Assembly: GCF_014253065.1 (NCBI RefSeq)
Contig: NZ_JACLZK010000001.1
Span: forward strand, 372,001 to 436,000
DNA from: Campylobacter massiliensis
GTDB taxonomy: Bacteria > Campylobacterota > Campylobacteria > Campylobacterales > Campylobacteraceae
DNA: 64,000 bases
Direction: 5' to 3'
The position numbers and the translations under genes are program-made. The notes beneath the pieces were generated by a model that searched no databases, was not told the origin of the DNA, and saw nothing but the letters and a program-made list of their open reading frames with translations. This document shows positions 49,046-58,975 of the stretch, piece after piece (the stretch's first letter is position 1; each line of letters opens with the position of its first letter).

Positions 49046-51992
49046 GGTTTTTGAGTATTTTTTAAACGGAGGCGATGCGCAGCTACTCGTCTGCGAGGAT
49101 GACAAGGAGGCCATCGCGGCTCTTAGCGCGGCGGAATTTGCCGGGCTTAAGGTATTTAGATTGCCCGATTTTAGGGCGCGAGAGGGCGATGATCTGCGCA
49201 GCTTTAGCGCCGAGCTTTTCGAGCTATCGTCCGAGCTAGCCAAATTTTACGAATTCGAGGGCAAAAAACTCCTCATCAGCCCCGTTTGCACTGTCCTAAA
49301 CAAACTTCCGGGCAAAAAACACCTACAAAAGCTAACGCTAAATTTCGGCGATAAAATCGATCCCAAAGAGCTAGCCGAAAAGCTATTGCGCTTTGGCTAC
49401 GAGGCAGTCGATATCGTGGAGAGCGAGGGCGAGTTTTGCGTTCGCGGCGAGATCATCGACGTTTTTTGCGTCGGCGCGCAGGAGCCAAACCGCATTTTGC
49501 TTTTTGACGATGAGATAGAGAGCATCAGACACTACAGCACGCAAACGCAAATTTCAAACAAAACCGAGCTAAAAAGCGTTGAAATTTCGCCTTTTATCGC
49601 GGCTCTGGGCGAGGCCGAGTTTGAAAAAACGTCAGAAAAAATAAAAGATATGCAAACGGACGCGCTAATCAGCGACCTAAAGACGCTTGGATTTTGGGCG
49701 ATAGACGGTTTTATCGACTATACGCGCGAATTTAAAACAGTTTTAACGAAAAAATTTGACGGCTTTGAGCGGGATCTAGGCGAGGTGGCAAATTTGCCCG
49801 TATTGCCCGCAGCTAAAGTTTATAAAGATTTAAGCGTAACTCCAAACGCCGATTTTTTCGAGCTAAATAAAAATAAAAAAATCAAGGTTTTAGCGCGCAA
49901 CGAAGGTCTTTTTAACGCATTAAATTTAAGCGAATATCAAAACGTAGAGTTCGTGCAAACCGAAGCGGCGTTAAATTTGGTCTCACCAAGCGAAATCATC
50001 GTTTCGCTAAATAAATTTGAAAAGAAAAAGCGCGCCAAAAAACCGAGTCTAGTCATCGACGAGCTAAAGGCGGGCGACTACGTCGTGCACGAGGAGTACG
50101 GCATCGGCAAATTTACGGGGCTTGAAAAGCTAACGGTGCTCGGCAGGACGCGCGAGTTCGTCGTGATCGTTTATCAAAACGAGGACAAGCTGCTTTTGCC
50201 CGTGGAGCATCTAAATTTGATCGATAGATACGTTGCCGGTAGCGGTAGTATCGCGGTTTTAGACCGTCTAGGCAAGGCGAATTTCGCCAAGATAAAAGAA
50301 AAAGTTAGAGCCAAGCTTTTCGTTATCGCCTCAAAGATTATTTCACTAGCCGCCCAGCGCGAGCTAATCCGCGGCGAAATCATCGAAAAGGACGATGCGG
50401 AGTATCTAAATTTCTTGCAAAACGCGGGCTTTGCCTACACGAGAGATCAGGAGCGCGCATCAAGCGACATCGCAAACGATCTAAAAAGCGGCAAGGTGAT
50501 GGATAGGCTGCTTAGCGGCGACGTGGGATTCGGTAAAACCGAAGTTGCGATGAACGCGATATTTAAGTGCGTAAAATCGGGCTTTCAGGCGCTATTTTTC
50601 GTGCCGACGACGCTTCTTAGCTCGCAGCATTTTAAAAGCCTAAAAGAGCGGTTGGGCAAATTTGACGCTAGCGTCTTTAAGCTTGACCGTTTCACGAGCG
50701 CAAAGGAAAAAGCGGTAGCCATAAAGGCGCTAGAGTCCGGGCAGCCTTGCGTTTGCGTGGGTACGCACTCGCTTTTGTCGGTTAAGCCCTCAAATTTAGG
50801 CCTCATCATCATCGATGAAGAGCATAAATTCGGCGTAAAACAAAAAGAAAAACTAAAAGAGATTTCAAGCGCCTCGCACGTGTTATCTATGAGCGCGACG
50901 CCGATACCACGCAGCCTAAATATGGCGCTTTCAAGCGTCAAAGGCTACTCCGTATTGCAAACTCCGCCAAGCTCGCGCCTAGACGTGCGAACCAGCGTGC
51001 GCGAGTGGGATGAAAAGGCGGTAAAAGAGGCCGTCATGCGCGAACTGCGCCGCGGCGGGCAAATTTTTTATATCCACAACCATATCGCCACGATGCCTCA
51101 GGCAAAAAAGCAAATTTTAGACATCATGCCAAATTTACGCATCCTCACGCTACACTCCAAGATCGACGCCAAGACGACCGAAGAGGAGATGATGAAGTTT
51201 GAAAACGGCGAATACGACGTGCTGCTAAGCACCAGCATCGTAGAAAGCGGTATCCATCTGCCAAACGTAAACACCATCATCATCGAGGGCGCGAATAAAT
51301 TCGGCATCGCAGACCTGCATCAGCTACGCGGACGCGTCGGCAGGAGCGACAAGCAGGCGTATTGCTACTTTCTAGTCGAAGACAAAAACGCCCTAAGCGC
51401 AGACGCGCTAAAACGCCTAGTCGCGCTTGAGAGTAATTCGTTTTTGGGCTCGGGCAGCGTGCTAGCCTATCACGATCTAGAGATCAGAGGAGGCGGCAAC
51501 CTCGTCGGCGAAGCTCAAAGCGGCCATATCGAGGCGATCGGCTACTCGCTCTATATAAAAATGCTTGAAGAAGAGATAAATAAACTACTAAATAAAGAGA
51601 GCTTTGAGAGCGCGAAAATCGACCTGAAACTTAGCATAAACGCATTTTTAAACTCAGAGTTTATCGGCGAGGATAGGCTGCGCTTGGAGCTATATAGACG
51701 GCTTAGCAAGTGCAAAGAGGTCGCCGAGGTTTATGAGATAGAGGGCGAGATCGAGGATAGATTCGGCAAGCCCGACATCTACACCAAGCAGTTTTTAAGC
51801 CTCATTATAATTAAAATTTTAGCGATCAAAGCGGGCTTTAAAGCCATCTCAAACGCCGAGCAAAACATCGTGCTAACCGCGCAAAACGGCGAACAAACCA
51901 GACTAAGATCAAAGAGCAAAGACGATGATGACGTGATAGAAGAGATCTTGATCTATCTTAGAAAACTAAATAAAGGACGGGCGGAAAAATGA
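49035..51992 (+). CDS. mfd: Transcription-repair coupling factor Mfd
   Basis: A 985-residue helicase with a UvrB-like N-terminal module, an RNA polymerase interaction domain beginning near 335 (LKAGDYVVHEEYGIGKFTGLE), Walker A GDVGFGKTEVA near 495, a DEEHKFG box and the later motifs STSIVESGIHLPNVNTIIIEGA and QLRGRVGRSDKQAYC. It removes stalled RNA polymerase and recruits UvrA. The start is GTG, inside the folC 3' end. It is shorter than E. coli Mfd, mainly in the N-terminal module. Confidence 0.96.
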   Translation: MQSEVFEYFLNGGDAQLLVCEDDKEAIAALSAAEFAGLKVFRLPDFRAREGDDLRSFSAELFELSSELAKFYEFEGKKLLISPVCTVLNKLPGKKHLQKLTLNFGDKIDPKELAEKLLRFGYEAVDIVESEGEFCVRGEIIDVFCVGAQEPNRILLFDDEIESIRHYSTQTQISNKTELKSVEISPFIAALGEAEFEKTSEKIKDMQTDALISDLKTLGFWAIDGFIDYTREFKTVLTKKFDGFERDLGEVANLPVLPAAKVYKDLSVTPNADFFELNKNKKIKVLARNEGLFNALNLSEYQNVEFVQTEAALNLVSPSEIIVSLNKFEKKKRAKKPSLVIDELKAGDYVVHEEYGIGKFTGLEKLTVLGRTREFVVIVYQNEDKLLLPVEHLNLIDRYVAGSGSIAVLDRLGKANFAKIKEKVRAKLFVIASKIISLAAQRELIRGEIIEKDDAEYLNFLQNAGFAYTRDQERASSDIANDLKSGKVMDRLLSGDVGFGKTEVAMNAIFKCVKSGFQALFFVPTTLLSSQHFKSLKERLGKFDASVFKLDRFTSAKEKAVAIKALESGQPCVCVGTHSLLSVKPSNLGLIIIDEEHKFGVKQKEKLKEISSASHVLSMSATPIPRSLNMALSSVKGYSVLQTPPSSRLDVRTSVREWDEKAVKEAVMRELRRGGQIFYIHNHIATMPQAKKQILDIMPNLRILTLHSKIDAKTTEEEMMKFENGEYDVLLSTSIVESGIHLPNVNTIIIEGANKFGIADLHQLRGRVGRSDKQAYCYFLVEDKNALSADALKRLVALESNSFLGSGSVLAYHDLEIRGGGNLVGEAQSGHIEAIGYSLYIKMLEEEINKLLNKESFESAKIDLKLSINAFLNSEFIGEDRLRLELYRRLSKCKEVAEVYEIEGEIEDRFGKPDIYTKQFLSLIIIKILAIKAGFKAISNAEQNIVLTAQNGEQTRLRSKSKDDDDVIEEILIYLRKLNKGRAEK

Positions 51993-52750
51993 TAGACTGG
52001 AATACGACTGCCGCAGCGATTTACAGGCGTAAATTCGGCGCATTAAAAGGCGTGATAGACGTTGATTTTACGCAGCTTGAAGGGCTTATCGGGATAGAAA
52101 AACAAAAAGAAGAGCTCGTAGAAAATACGCGAAATTTTTTAGAGGGTAAGGGTGCCAATCACGCGATACTGTGGGGCGCTCGAGGCTGCGGTAAAAGCAG
52201 CCTGGTTAAGGCCGTTTTTACTAAATTTTACCCAGATGGCCTGCGACTAATCGAGCTAAAAAACGACGAGCTGGAGATGATACCCGAGATCATTTACGAG
52301 ATCAGGGATAGTAGTTTTAAATTTATCATTTTTTGCGACGATCTTAGCTTTGAGGCCGGAGACATGAGCTATAAGTTTTTAAAACCCGTGCTTGAGGGCT
52401 CAATCGAAAAGGCGCCTAAAAACGTGCTAGTTTACGCCACCTCAAACCGCCGCCACCTGATCAGCGAACTAAAAAGCGACAACGAGGGCGCGAAGGTCGG
52501 CGAGACGGAGCTGCACTATAGCGACGCGGTCGAGGAAAAGATCGCGCTTAGCGATAGATTCGGGCTTTGGCTCAGCTTTTATCAGGGCAGCTTTACGGAC
52601 TATCTAAAGATCGTGGATTTTTATTTTAAAGATTTCGTAGGCGACAAAACGATGCTTCATGAGCTAGCAAAGCAATACGCCCAGCTACGCGCGAGCCGCT
52701 CCGGACGCACCGCGAGGCAGTTTTATCTAAGCTATAAAGATAAAATTTGA
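51989..52750 (+). CDS. DUF815-family ATPase
   Basis: A 253-residue AAA-like ATPase with Walker A WGARGCGKSS near 60-69, a Walker B-like FKFIIFCDDLSFE and ATSNRRHLI as sensor segment, all typical of DUF815. The biological role of this family is not settled. Its ATG overlaps the mfd stop by 4 nt (ATGA) and its stop overlaps the next gene by one base, so it belongs to the mfd operon, which hints at DNA- or stress-related work. Confidence 0.88.
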   Translation: MIDWNTTAAAIYRRKFGALKGVIDVDFTQLEGLIGIEKQKEELVENTRNFLEGKGANHAILWGARGCGKSSLVKAVFTKFYPDGLRLIELKNDELEMIPEIIYEIRDSSFKFIIFCDDLSFEAGDMSYKFLKPVLEGSIEKAPKNVLVYATSNRRHLISELKSDNEGAKVGETELHYSDAVEEKIALSDRFGLWLSFYQGSFTDYLKIVDFYFKDFVGDKTMLHELAKQYAQLRASRSGRTARQFYLSYKDKI

Positions 52751-53565
52751 TGGCAAATTTAACTAGAGTGGGCTTTGTGGGCGATATCGTCGGACGCGCT
52801 GGACGAAGCGCGGCGATACAAAATTTGCCTAAATTTAAGCGAGAATTCGAGCTTGACTTTATCGTTGCAAACGCCGAAAACGCGAGCGGCGGCTTTGGTC
52901 TAACCGCAATAAACGCGCACGAGCTGCTTGGCTGCGGTATCGACGCGATCACGGGCGGCAACCATAGCTTTGATAAAAAAGACGTGGTAGCGCTGATGGA
53001 CGCCCTGCCTATCATCCGCCCGTATAATCACTTCGCGGGAACTGCTGGGCGCGGCGCGATAAATTTGAGCAAAGAGGGCAAGAGTCTAAGCGTGGTAAAT
53101 TTGATGGGGCACTACGGCTTGCCGCATACGAACAACGCCTTTTTTGAGGCTGAGCGCGCGCTAGAGGAGTGCGAGAGCGAAAATATCCTCATAGACTTTC
53201 ACGCCGAGGCCACGAGCGAGAAAAACGCGTTTTTTAGGCTATTTTGCGGGCGAGTGGGAGCCATAGCCGGCACTCACACGCACGTGGGAACCGATGATTT
53301 GCAAATAGTTAGCGGCACCGCATACGTGAGCGACGTCGGTCTTAGCGGGGCGTTTGACGGCGTCATTGGCATGGACGCGGAAGCGCCGGTGAAGAGCTTT
53401 TTAACGGGGCTCAAGCACTCGTTTAAAGTAAATGAAAAATGCAGGCGAATCTTTCAAATGGTCGTGTTTGAATTTGACGGCGGGTGCTGCGCGGATGCCT
53501 TTAAGATCCGCGTGATAGACGGAGTTAGCGAGCCTTTGGTACAGCGAGCGGTTAAATTTGCATAA
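52750..53565 (+). CDS. YmdB-type metallophosphoesterase (TIGR00282 family)
   Basis: A 271-residue calcineurin-like enzyme with metal-binding segments GDIVGRAGR near 8-16, ANAENASGGFGL near 38-49, GGNHSFDKKDV, LMGHYGL, IDFHAEATSEK and GTHTHVGTDD. YmdB of Bacillus hydrolyses 2',3'-cyclic AMP and affects biofilm; the Campylobacter role is unknown. ATG at 52750 overlaps the upstream stop (TGATG); a TTG one codon earlier is also possible. Confidence 0.9.
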   Translation: MANLTRVGFVGDIVGRAGRSAAIQNLPKFKREFELDFIVANAENASGGFGLTAINAHELLGCGIDAITGGNHSFDKKDVVALMDALPIIRPYNHFAGTAGRGAINLSKEGKSLSVVNLMGHYGLPHTNNAFFEAERALEECESENILIDFHAEATSEKNAFFRLFCGRVGAIAGTHTHVGTDDLQIVSGTAYVSDVGLSGAFDGVIGMDAEAPVKSFLTGLKHSFKVNEKCRRIFQMVVFEFDGGCCADAFKIRVIDGVSEPLVQRAVKFA

Positions 53566-53698
53566 GCGAGCGCAAATTTGAGCCGCGCAAGGCTAGCTAC
53601 GGCTTTTACTCAAATTTAAGCGAAAAGGCGTTTTGGGCTGTAAATTTGAGTAAGAGCCAGGCGTAAAATTTGCTAAAAAACAAAGAAAAAGGAAAACG
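53566..53698. repeat. Spacer with inverted AAATTTGAG/CTCAAATTT words
   Basis: AAATTTGAG near 53574 and CTCAAATTT near 53610 are inverted and could close a loop holding GCC...GGC segments. Another AAATTTGAGTAAGAGCC follows. No gene is evident before magIII. Confidence 0.5.
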
Positions 53699-54367
53699 AT
53701 GGATAGCACGCAGCTTTTTTTGGCGCTAAAAAACGCGGGCGTAAAGGCTGACGCGGACGGCCCTCTTTGGTGGCCAAATGCGGGCACTTTCGAGGTCGTG
53801 GTCGGCGCCGTCTTGATACAAAATACCAACTGGAAAGACGCCGATAAAGCGCTAAATAATCTAAAAAACGTAAATTTGATGAGTCTGGAAGGTATCGTAA
53901 AAACTCCCGCGGCCGAGCTTGCCTTGCTCATAAAACCAAGCGGCTTTTACAACACCAAGGCAAAACGCCTAAAAACGCTTTGCGAGGCGATTTTTAAAAA
54001 ATTCGGAGATTTTGAAAATTTCAAAGAAAACGTTAGCCGCGAGTGGTTGCTAGGCATCAAAGGTATCGGCGCGGAGAGCTGCGACGCGGTGCTTTGTTAT
54101 GCGTGCGGGCGCGAGGTGATGGTCGTAGATAGCTACGCTTTGCGGATTTTGAGCTTTTTTGGATATGAGTTTGAAAGCTATGAAGAGGCGCAGGAGTGGC
54201 TGGGAGCCGTAGATAGCGAGCAAATTTGCAAAGCCTACGGGCGCGAGCTAAACATGAATGAAATTTACGCCAAATTTCACGGCAAGATAGTGGAGTTTTG
54301 CAAAGCGCACTTTAACGGCAAGAGGCTAGACGAAACTGGCGAAGAGATACTAAAATCCATAAAATAG
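53699..54367 (+). CDS. magIII: 3-methyladenine DNA glycosylase MagIII
   Basis: A 222-residue helix-hairpin-helix glycosylase of the endonuclease III superfamily. WWPNAGTFEVVVGAVLIQNTNWK (near 23-45), PSGFYNTKAKRL, SREWLLGIKGIGAESCDAVLCYACGREVMVVD (near 118-149, with the hairpin and catalytic Asp) and YAKFHGKIVEFCK closely match my memory of H. pylori MagIII. It lacks the FeS cysteine cluster of Nth. It removes 3-methyladenine. AAAGGAAAACG precedes the ATG. Confidence 0.88.
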   Translation: MDSTQLFLALKNAGVKADADGPLWWPNAGTFEVVVGAVLIQNTNWKDADKALNNLKNVNLMSLEGIVKTPAAELALLIKPSGFYNTKAKRLKTLCEAIFKKFGDFENFKENVSREWLLGIKGIGAESCDAVLCYACGREVMVVDSYALRILSFFGYEFESYEEAQEWLGAVDSEQICKAYGRELNMNEIYAKFHGKIVEFCKAHFNGKRLDETGEEILKSIK

Positions 54368-54375
54368 GGGCAAAG

Positions 54376-55461
54376 ATGAAGATAAATTTTATAAATTTAC
54401 AAGCTCAGTATCAAAAATACAAAAACGAAATCGACGAGCAGATCAAAGAGGTGCTGGATAGCTCGGTCTATATCGGCGGCAAGGTTGGCGAGCTGGAGGA
54501 AAATCTGGCTAAATTTAGCGGCGCAAAGCACGCGATAGCTTGCAGTAGCGGCACGGACGCGCTGCTGCTAGCCTTTATGGCGCTTGATATAAAGCCCAGC
54601 GACGAGATCATCACGACGCCTTTTACCTTTATCGCTACGGCCGAGATGATAGCGTTTCTGGGCGCAAAGCCCGTGTTCGTCGATATCGACGAGAGGACGT
54701 ACAACATTGATCCAAATTTGATCGAAACAAAGATCACGCCAAAGACCAAGGCTATCGTGCCGGTGTCGCTTTTTGGGCAGGCGGCAGATATGGCGGCGAT
54801 AAACGCTATCGCGCAAAAGCACGGCTTAGTCGTCATCGAAGACGCCGCGCAAAGCTTTGGTGCGAGCCAAAACGGCGTAAAATCCTGCAATCTTTCGCGT
54901 ATCGCTACGACCTCGTTTTTCCCGGCTAAGCCGCTTGGCTGCTACGGCGACGGCGGAGCGATATTTACGGACGACGACGCCCTAAACGAAAAGATACGCA
55001 TCCTACTAAATCACGGCCAGTCCGAGCGCTACATCCACAAATACGTCGGCATAAACGGCAGACTCGACGCCATCCAGGCGGGCATTTTAAACGTCAAGCT
55101 AAAATATCTCGGCGACGAAATCGCAAAACGCCAAGAGATCGCTGTGCGGTATTCTTGCGAGCTAAAGGGCGTCGTAGCGCCTTTTGTCGCACAGGGCAAC
55201 GTCTCGGCGTGGGCGCAGTACTGCATCCGCGTAAAAGATAGGGCGAAGATGCTAGAAATCTGCGCGCAAAAAGGCGTGCCGACGGGAGTTTATTACCCCG
55301 TGCCGCTGCATTTGCAAGAGGTGTTTAAGGATCTTGGCTACAAGCGGGGAGATTTTGCCGTGAGCGAGGCGGTGGCGCAGGATATAATGGCGCTGCCGAT
55401 GTCCGCGTTTGTAACCAAGGAGGAGCAAGACTACGTCATCGAGGTTATAAATAATGCTTAA
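54376..55461 (+). CDS. DegT/DnrJ/EryC1/StrS aminotransferase (WbpE-like)
   Basis: A 361-residue PLP enzyme for nucleotide-sugar amination. It has ACSSGTDALLLAF (near 54-66), VIEDAAQSFGA and the PLP lysine in TSFFPAKPLGCYGDGGAIFT, almost as in WbpE of Pseudomonas. WbpE aminates the 3-keto group of a UDP-N-acetylglucosaminuronic acid intermediate. The next gene is an oxidoreductase of the family that makes that keto sugar, overlapping by 8 nt. It probably makes a 3-amino sugar for surface polysaccharide or glycan; the exact sugar is inference. Confidence 0.88.
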   Translation: MKINFINLQAQYQKYKNEIDEQIKEVLDSSVYIGGKVGELEENLAKFSGAKHAIACSSGTDALLLAFMALDIKPSDEIITTPFTFIATAEMIAFLGAKPVFVDIDERTYNIDPNLIETKITPKTKAIVPVSLFGQAADMAAINAIAQKHGLVVIEDAAQSFGASQNGVKSCNLSRIATTSFFPAKPLGCYGDGGAIFTDDDALNEKIRILLNHGQSERYIHKYVGINGRLDAIQAGILNVKLKYLGDEIAKRQEIAVRYSCELKGVVAPFVAQGNVSAWAQYCIRVKDRAKMLEICAQKGVPTGVYYPVPLHLQEVFKDLGYKRGDFAVSEAVAQDIMALPMSAFVTKEEQDYVIEVINNA

Positions 55462-56347
55462 ATTTGCGCTCATAGGTCTTGGTGTAATGGGTAAAAACCA
55501 CTACCGCGCTCTACAAAACGTCGGGGGCGTGCAGATAGTTGCGCTTTGCGATCCGTTTAGCAAGGAAAATTTCGCGCAAAAAATTTACGCTGATCTTGAC
55601 GAGATGCTAGAGAGCGAAAATTTAAACGCCGCCGTCATCGCTACGCCGACCTCGCTACATAAAGAAGCGGCGCTAAAATGCATGCGAAAGGGGCTAAATT
55701 TGCTCATCGAAAAGCCCGTTTGCGCAAACGCCGCGGACGCTCAAATTTTACTTGAGGAAGCTAAGCGGCGAGATATAAAGGTAGCCGTCGGGCACGTCGA
55801 GCGCTTTAATCCCGCGATCGTAGCGCTAAAAAAAGAGCTTGAAAACGAGGAAATTTATAGCGTGCAAATAACCAGAAACGCGCCCTTTCCGCAGCGAATC
55901 GCGGATGTTGGCATACTGGCCGATCTATCAGTGCACGATATAGATCTCATTAGATTTTTAAGCGGCAAAGAGATAAAAAGCGCCGATATAAAATGCTCGC
56001 GCAAAATCCACGCCAAATTTGAAGACAACGCGGTTTTGTCGTTTGAGCTTGATGGCGAGATAACGGCTCTCATCGCTACTAGCTGGCTAGCGTACAGACG
56101 CAAAAGAACGGTTGAGGTTGCGTGCAAGGGGGCGGTTTACGAGGCTGATTTGCTAAATCAGAGTCTCGTTAAATTTAGCGAATTTGACGCAAGCTCGTGC
56201 AAAATGCAAAATATATTCGTAAAAAGAACCGATCCGCTAACAAGCGAGCTAGAGGACTTCGTGCGTCTCTTAAGCGGTGAGCAAAGTGCGGGCGCGAGTA
56301 TAGAAGATAGCCTAAAAACGCTAAAAATCATAGAGAATGCGAGCTAA
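55454..56347 (+). CDS. Gfo/Idh/MocA-family oxidoreductase
   Basis: A 297-residue NAD(P)-dependent dehydrogenase with N-terminal Rossmann motif ALIGLGVMGKNH near 5-16, IEKPVC (the conserved EKP) near 88-93 and VGHVERFNPA. Coupled to a WbpE-like aminotransferase, it likely oxidises C3 of a UDP-sugar before amination, as WbpB or WlbA do. An acetyltransferase expected as the third step is not adjacent; the serine acetyltransferase-type gene downstream belongs to cysteine synthesis. Confidence 0.85.
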   Translation: MLKFALIGLGVMGKNHYRALQNVGGVQIVALCDPFSKENFAQKIYADLDEMLESENLNAAVIATPTSLHKEAALKCMRKGLNLLIEKPVCANAADAQILLEEAKRRDIKVAVGHVERFNPAIVALKKELENEEIYSVQITRNAPFPQRIADVGILADLSVHDIDLIRFLSGKEIKSADIKCSRKIHAKFEDNAVLSFELDGEITALIATSWLAYRRKRTVEVACKGAVYEADLLNQSLVKFSEFDASSCKMQNIFVKRTDPLTSELEDFVRLLSGEQSAGASIEDSLKTLKIIENAS

Positions 56348-56415
56348 ATTTTAGGCTGAAATATAAAAGAAAATTTATTTTTTTATATTTTATTTATATT
56401 TATGGAAAAAGAAGT

Positions 56416-56421
56416 TATTAT
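56416..56421 (+). promoter_or_regulatory. Candidate -10 element for cysK
   Basis: TATTAT in a very A/T-rich spacer, 27 nt before the ATG of cysK. AAAGGAG provides a strong ribosome binding site. Confidence 0.4.
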
Positions 56422-56448
56422 TACACGATTTTTTCAAAAGGAGTCTAA

Positions 56449-57360
56449 ATGATATATGAAAACATCGTTCAAACCATCGGTAAAACGCCGATCGTAAGGA
56501 TAAACAGCGTGCACGAAGAGGGCATGGCTGAAATCTACGCAAAGCTTGAGTTTTTTAACCCGGGCGGCTCGGTAAAAGATAGAATCGCCGCAAATATGAT
56601 CCTCGGTATGCAAAAAGAGGGCACGCTAAAAAAAGGCGACGTCATCGTGGAGCCAACTAGCGGCAACACCGGCATAGGCGCGGCTATGGTCGGCGCGGCG
56701 ATGGGATACAAGGTCGTACTAGTGATGCCTGAAACTATGAGCATAGAAAGACGCAAGCTACAAAAGGCCTACGGAGCGGAGCTAGTGCTAACCGAGGGCG
56801 CAAAGGGCATGAAGGGCGCGATCGAAAAAGCAAACGAGCTCGTGCGCGAAAAAGGCTACGTGATGCTAAGTCAGTTTGAAAATAAATTTAACCCGCAGGC
56901 TCACGAACTAACGACGGCAAAAGAGATCATGGACGACTTCGGGGAGCTTGACGCGTTTGTAGCGGGCGTAGGCACGGGCGGTACGCTAAGCGGCACCGCA
57001 AGAGCGCTAAAAGCAAACGGCTATAAGACTAAGATCGTCGCCGTCGAGCCAAACGACTCCGCCGTGATCTCGGGCGAAAAACCCGGTCCGCACAAGATCC
57101 AGGGCATAGGAGCGGGCTTTATCCCGGCTACGCTTGATACTGCTTGCATCGACGAGATAGAGCGCGTGGATAACGACGAGGCCTTTGAGACGGCTAGAAA
57201 GCTGGCTAAAGAGGAGGGTATCTTGCTAGGTATCTCGGGCGGCGCGGCTCTGGCGGCTGCGGTAAAGGTCGCAAAGAGGCTAGGTAAGGGCAAAAAGGTG
57301 CTTTTCATAGCTCCTGATAACGGCGAGAGATATCTTAGTACTCCGCTTTACGAGGCGTGA
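56449..57360 (+). CDS. cysK: Cysteine synthase (O-acetylserine sulfhydrylase)
   Basis: A 303-residue PLP enzyme with PLP-binding Lys43 in [11 protein letters not shown], the substrate loop PTSGNTG near 69-75 and [14 protein letters not shown]. It forms cysteine from O-acetylserine and sulfide. cysE, which makes O-acetylserine, follows with only one base between stop and start, so the two pathway enzymes are coupled. Confidence 0.95.
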   Translation: MIYENIVQTIGKTPIVRINSVHEEGMAEIYAKLEFFNPGGSVKDRIAANMILGMQKEGTLKKGDVIVEPTSGNTGIGAAMVGAAMGYKVVLVMPETMSIERRKLQKAYGAELVLTEGAKGMKGAIEKANELVREKGYVMLSQFENKFNPQAHELTTAKEIMDDFGELDAFVAGVGTGGTLSGTARALKANGYKTKIVAVEPNDSAVISGEKPGPHKIQGIGAGFIPATLDTACIDEIERVDNDEAFETARKLAKEEGILLGISGGAALAAAVKVAKRLGKGKKVLFIAPDNGERYLSTPLYEA

Positions 57361-57361
57361 T

Positions 57362-57907
57362 TTGGGACTGATAGCTGAGCTAAACGAGCTGGTCGCGACC
57401 GTGCGAGAAAAGGACCCGTCGGTAGCCTCGTGCTGCTACGGGGCGATCCTCGTCAATACTCCGGGCATCCACGCCGTCTTTTTTCATAGATTCGCGCACT
57501 TTTTGCATGTTAAAAATTGGCGATTTACGGCGCGCTTCGTTTCGCAGATGTCGCGCTTTTTAACGGGTATCGAGATACATCCGGGCGCCAAGATCGGCAG
57601 GCGGCTTTTTATCGATCACGGTATGGGCGTGGTTATCGGCGAGACGGCCGAGGTGGGAGATGACGTGCTGATCTATCATCAAGTAACTCTAGGCGGCACG
57701 GGCAAAGAGTGCTGCAAGCGCCACCCGACCGTAAAAAACGGCGTCACGATAGCAGCCGGCGCAAAGGTGCTAGGAAACATCCTGATCGGCGAAAACGCCA
57801 AGATAGGCGCAAACTCGGTAGTGCTAAAAGACGTGCCCGATAACGCCACGGTCGTAGGAATCCCTGCTAGGATCGTGCGAATAAACGGCGAACGAGTCGG
57901 CGAGTAG
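57362..57907 (+). CDS. cysE: Serine O-acetyltransferase
   Basis: A 181-residue left-handed beta-helix acetyltransferase with [28 protein letters not shown] (catalytic Asp/His region), and hexapeptide repeats ending in [13 protein letters not shown]. It is the short EpsC-like form, without the long N-terminal domain of E. coli CysE. Start TTG directly after cysK. It makes O-acetylserine for CysK, and its C-terminus in other species inserts into CysK. Confidence 0.94.
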   Translation: MGLIAELNELVATVREKDPSVASCCYGAILVNTPGIHAVFFHRFAHFLHVKNWRFTARFVSQMSRFLTGIEIHPGAKIGRRLFIDHGMGVVIGETAEVGDDVLIYHQVTLGGTGKECCKRHPTVKNGVTIAAGAKVLGNILIGENAKIGANSVVLKDVPDNATVVGIPARIVRINGERVGE

Positions 57908-58066
57908 GTCAAATTTGCGCCGACCTTGGCTGCTATTTTTATAAATTTACTTTTTTATTCTGTTAAATTTGAAAGATTTCTAGGCGGCAGAGATAGAGTA
58001 TATTTTTGCGAGCTTATATCGGGCTTCAAATTTAGCAAATTTAACTACGGCAAAATTTAGTTAAAT

Positions 58067-58975
58067 TTACTCGTCAAATATTGGAAGTTTAGGCTCTTTT
58101 TCTTTTTGTATTTTGCCGCCGACGTTTAAAATTTGAGACTCGCTTGCTTCGCTCAAATTTTCATTGTCGTCAAATTTGACCGGTTCGCCGGCTTCATTCG
58201 TCGTGATTTTTAGTCGCTTCATCGTCTTAGCCGATTTGCTAAATTCTATTAGATCCTCGGTCGTTTTTACCTCGCTCGGGAGCTTTTGTAGTGAGTATTT
58301 AAAAATTTCAGCCGCTGCGATAGCGTCGCTTAGTGCCCTGTGGTGAGTGTTCTTTATGCCTAAAATCTCTTTTAGCGTGCCTAAGCCGTATTTTGGCGAG
58401 GCGATAGTGCGGCGGGCTAGGTCGATCGTGCAGAGTTTGCGGTTTAGTAGCTCTCCGTATCCTAGCGCCTCTAGCGTCGCGCTGATAAAGCCATAGTCGA
58501 AGCGAGCGTTGTGTGCCACAAAAACGCTCTGGCCTAGAAAAACTTTAAATTGTTCCATGACAAAGGCTAGGCTTGGCGCGTTTTTTAGGTGTTCTGCGGT
58601 GATGCCAGTTAGTTCGCTGATATTTTCCGGGACGTAGGGCGCGTACACGAAGGTTTCAAATTTGCCGATTATTTCGCCGTTTTGTAGCTTTAGCGCGCCG
58701 ATTTCGATGATCTGGCCGCTATTTATACCACCGCTAGTTTCTATATCTACGACGCAAAAAATTTGATCTTTTATCTCTTTGCGGCGAGTTTTTAGCTCGA
58801 TTTGGTTTTTTGCGGTGCGGGTTATGTCAAGCCCCAGCGCGCGCCACATCTGCACGTCGCGAACATCAAAAAGCTCGGTGTATTCGTCCATTTGCTTGGT
58901 TGCGGCGACGAAGTCCGCGTAGGGCACGTTTCGCTTAGCGATGACGGCTAGTAAATTTTCAAAATCTTGGTTCAA
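58067..58975 (-). CDS. dnaQ: DEDDh 3'-5' exonuclease (DnaQ-like)
   Basis: A 302-residue protein whose exonuclease domain has CVVDIETSGG (D77, E79), AHNARFDYGF and HRALSDA, the DEDDh set. An N-terminal segment of about 70 residues and a charged C-terminal tail flank it. The start was placed at TTG 58975, which overlaps the rpe stop codon (TTGA). The longer frame upstream merely reads rpe out of frame into an Arg-rich stretch. It is either the polymerase III epsilon proofreading subunit or a related nuclease. C. jejuni also has rpe-dnaQ. Confidence 0.85.
   Translation of the reverse strand: MNQDFENLLAVIAKRNVPYADFVAATKQMDEYTELFDVRDVQMWRALGLDITRTAKNQIELKTRRKEIKDQIFCVVDIETSGGINSGQIIEIGALKLQNGEIIGKFETFVYAPYVPENISELTGITAEHLKNAPSLAFVMEQFKVFLGQSVFVAHNARFDYGFISATLEALGYGELLNRKLCTIDLARRTIASPKYGLGTLKEILGIKNTHHRALSDAIAAAEIFKYSLQKLPSEVKTTEDLIEFSKSAKTMKRLKITTNEAGEPVKFDDNENLSEASESQILNVGGKIQKEKEPKLPIFDE

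Noticed and set aside
53566-53698. Spacer repeats considered as a CRISPR-like array
   Set aside because: The AAATTTGA words are short, unevenly spaced and occur genome-wide in the window; there are no regular spacers or cas genes.
57908-58066. Spacer between cysE and the DnaQ-like gene considered for a gene or terminator
   Set aside because: No frame with a start and ribosome binding site, and only weak A/T-rich inverted words; nothing supportable.
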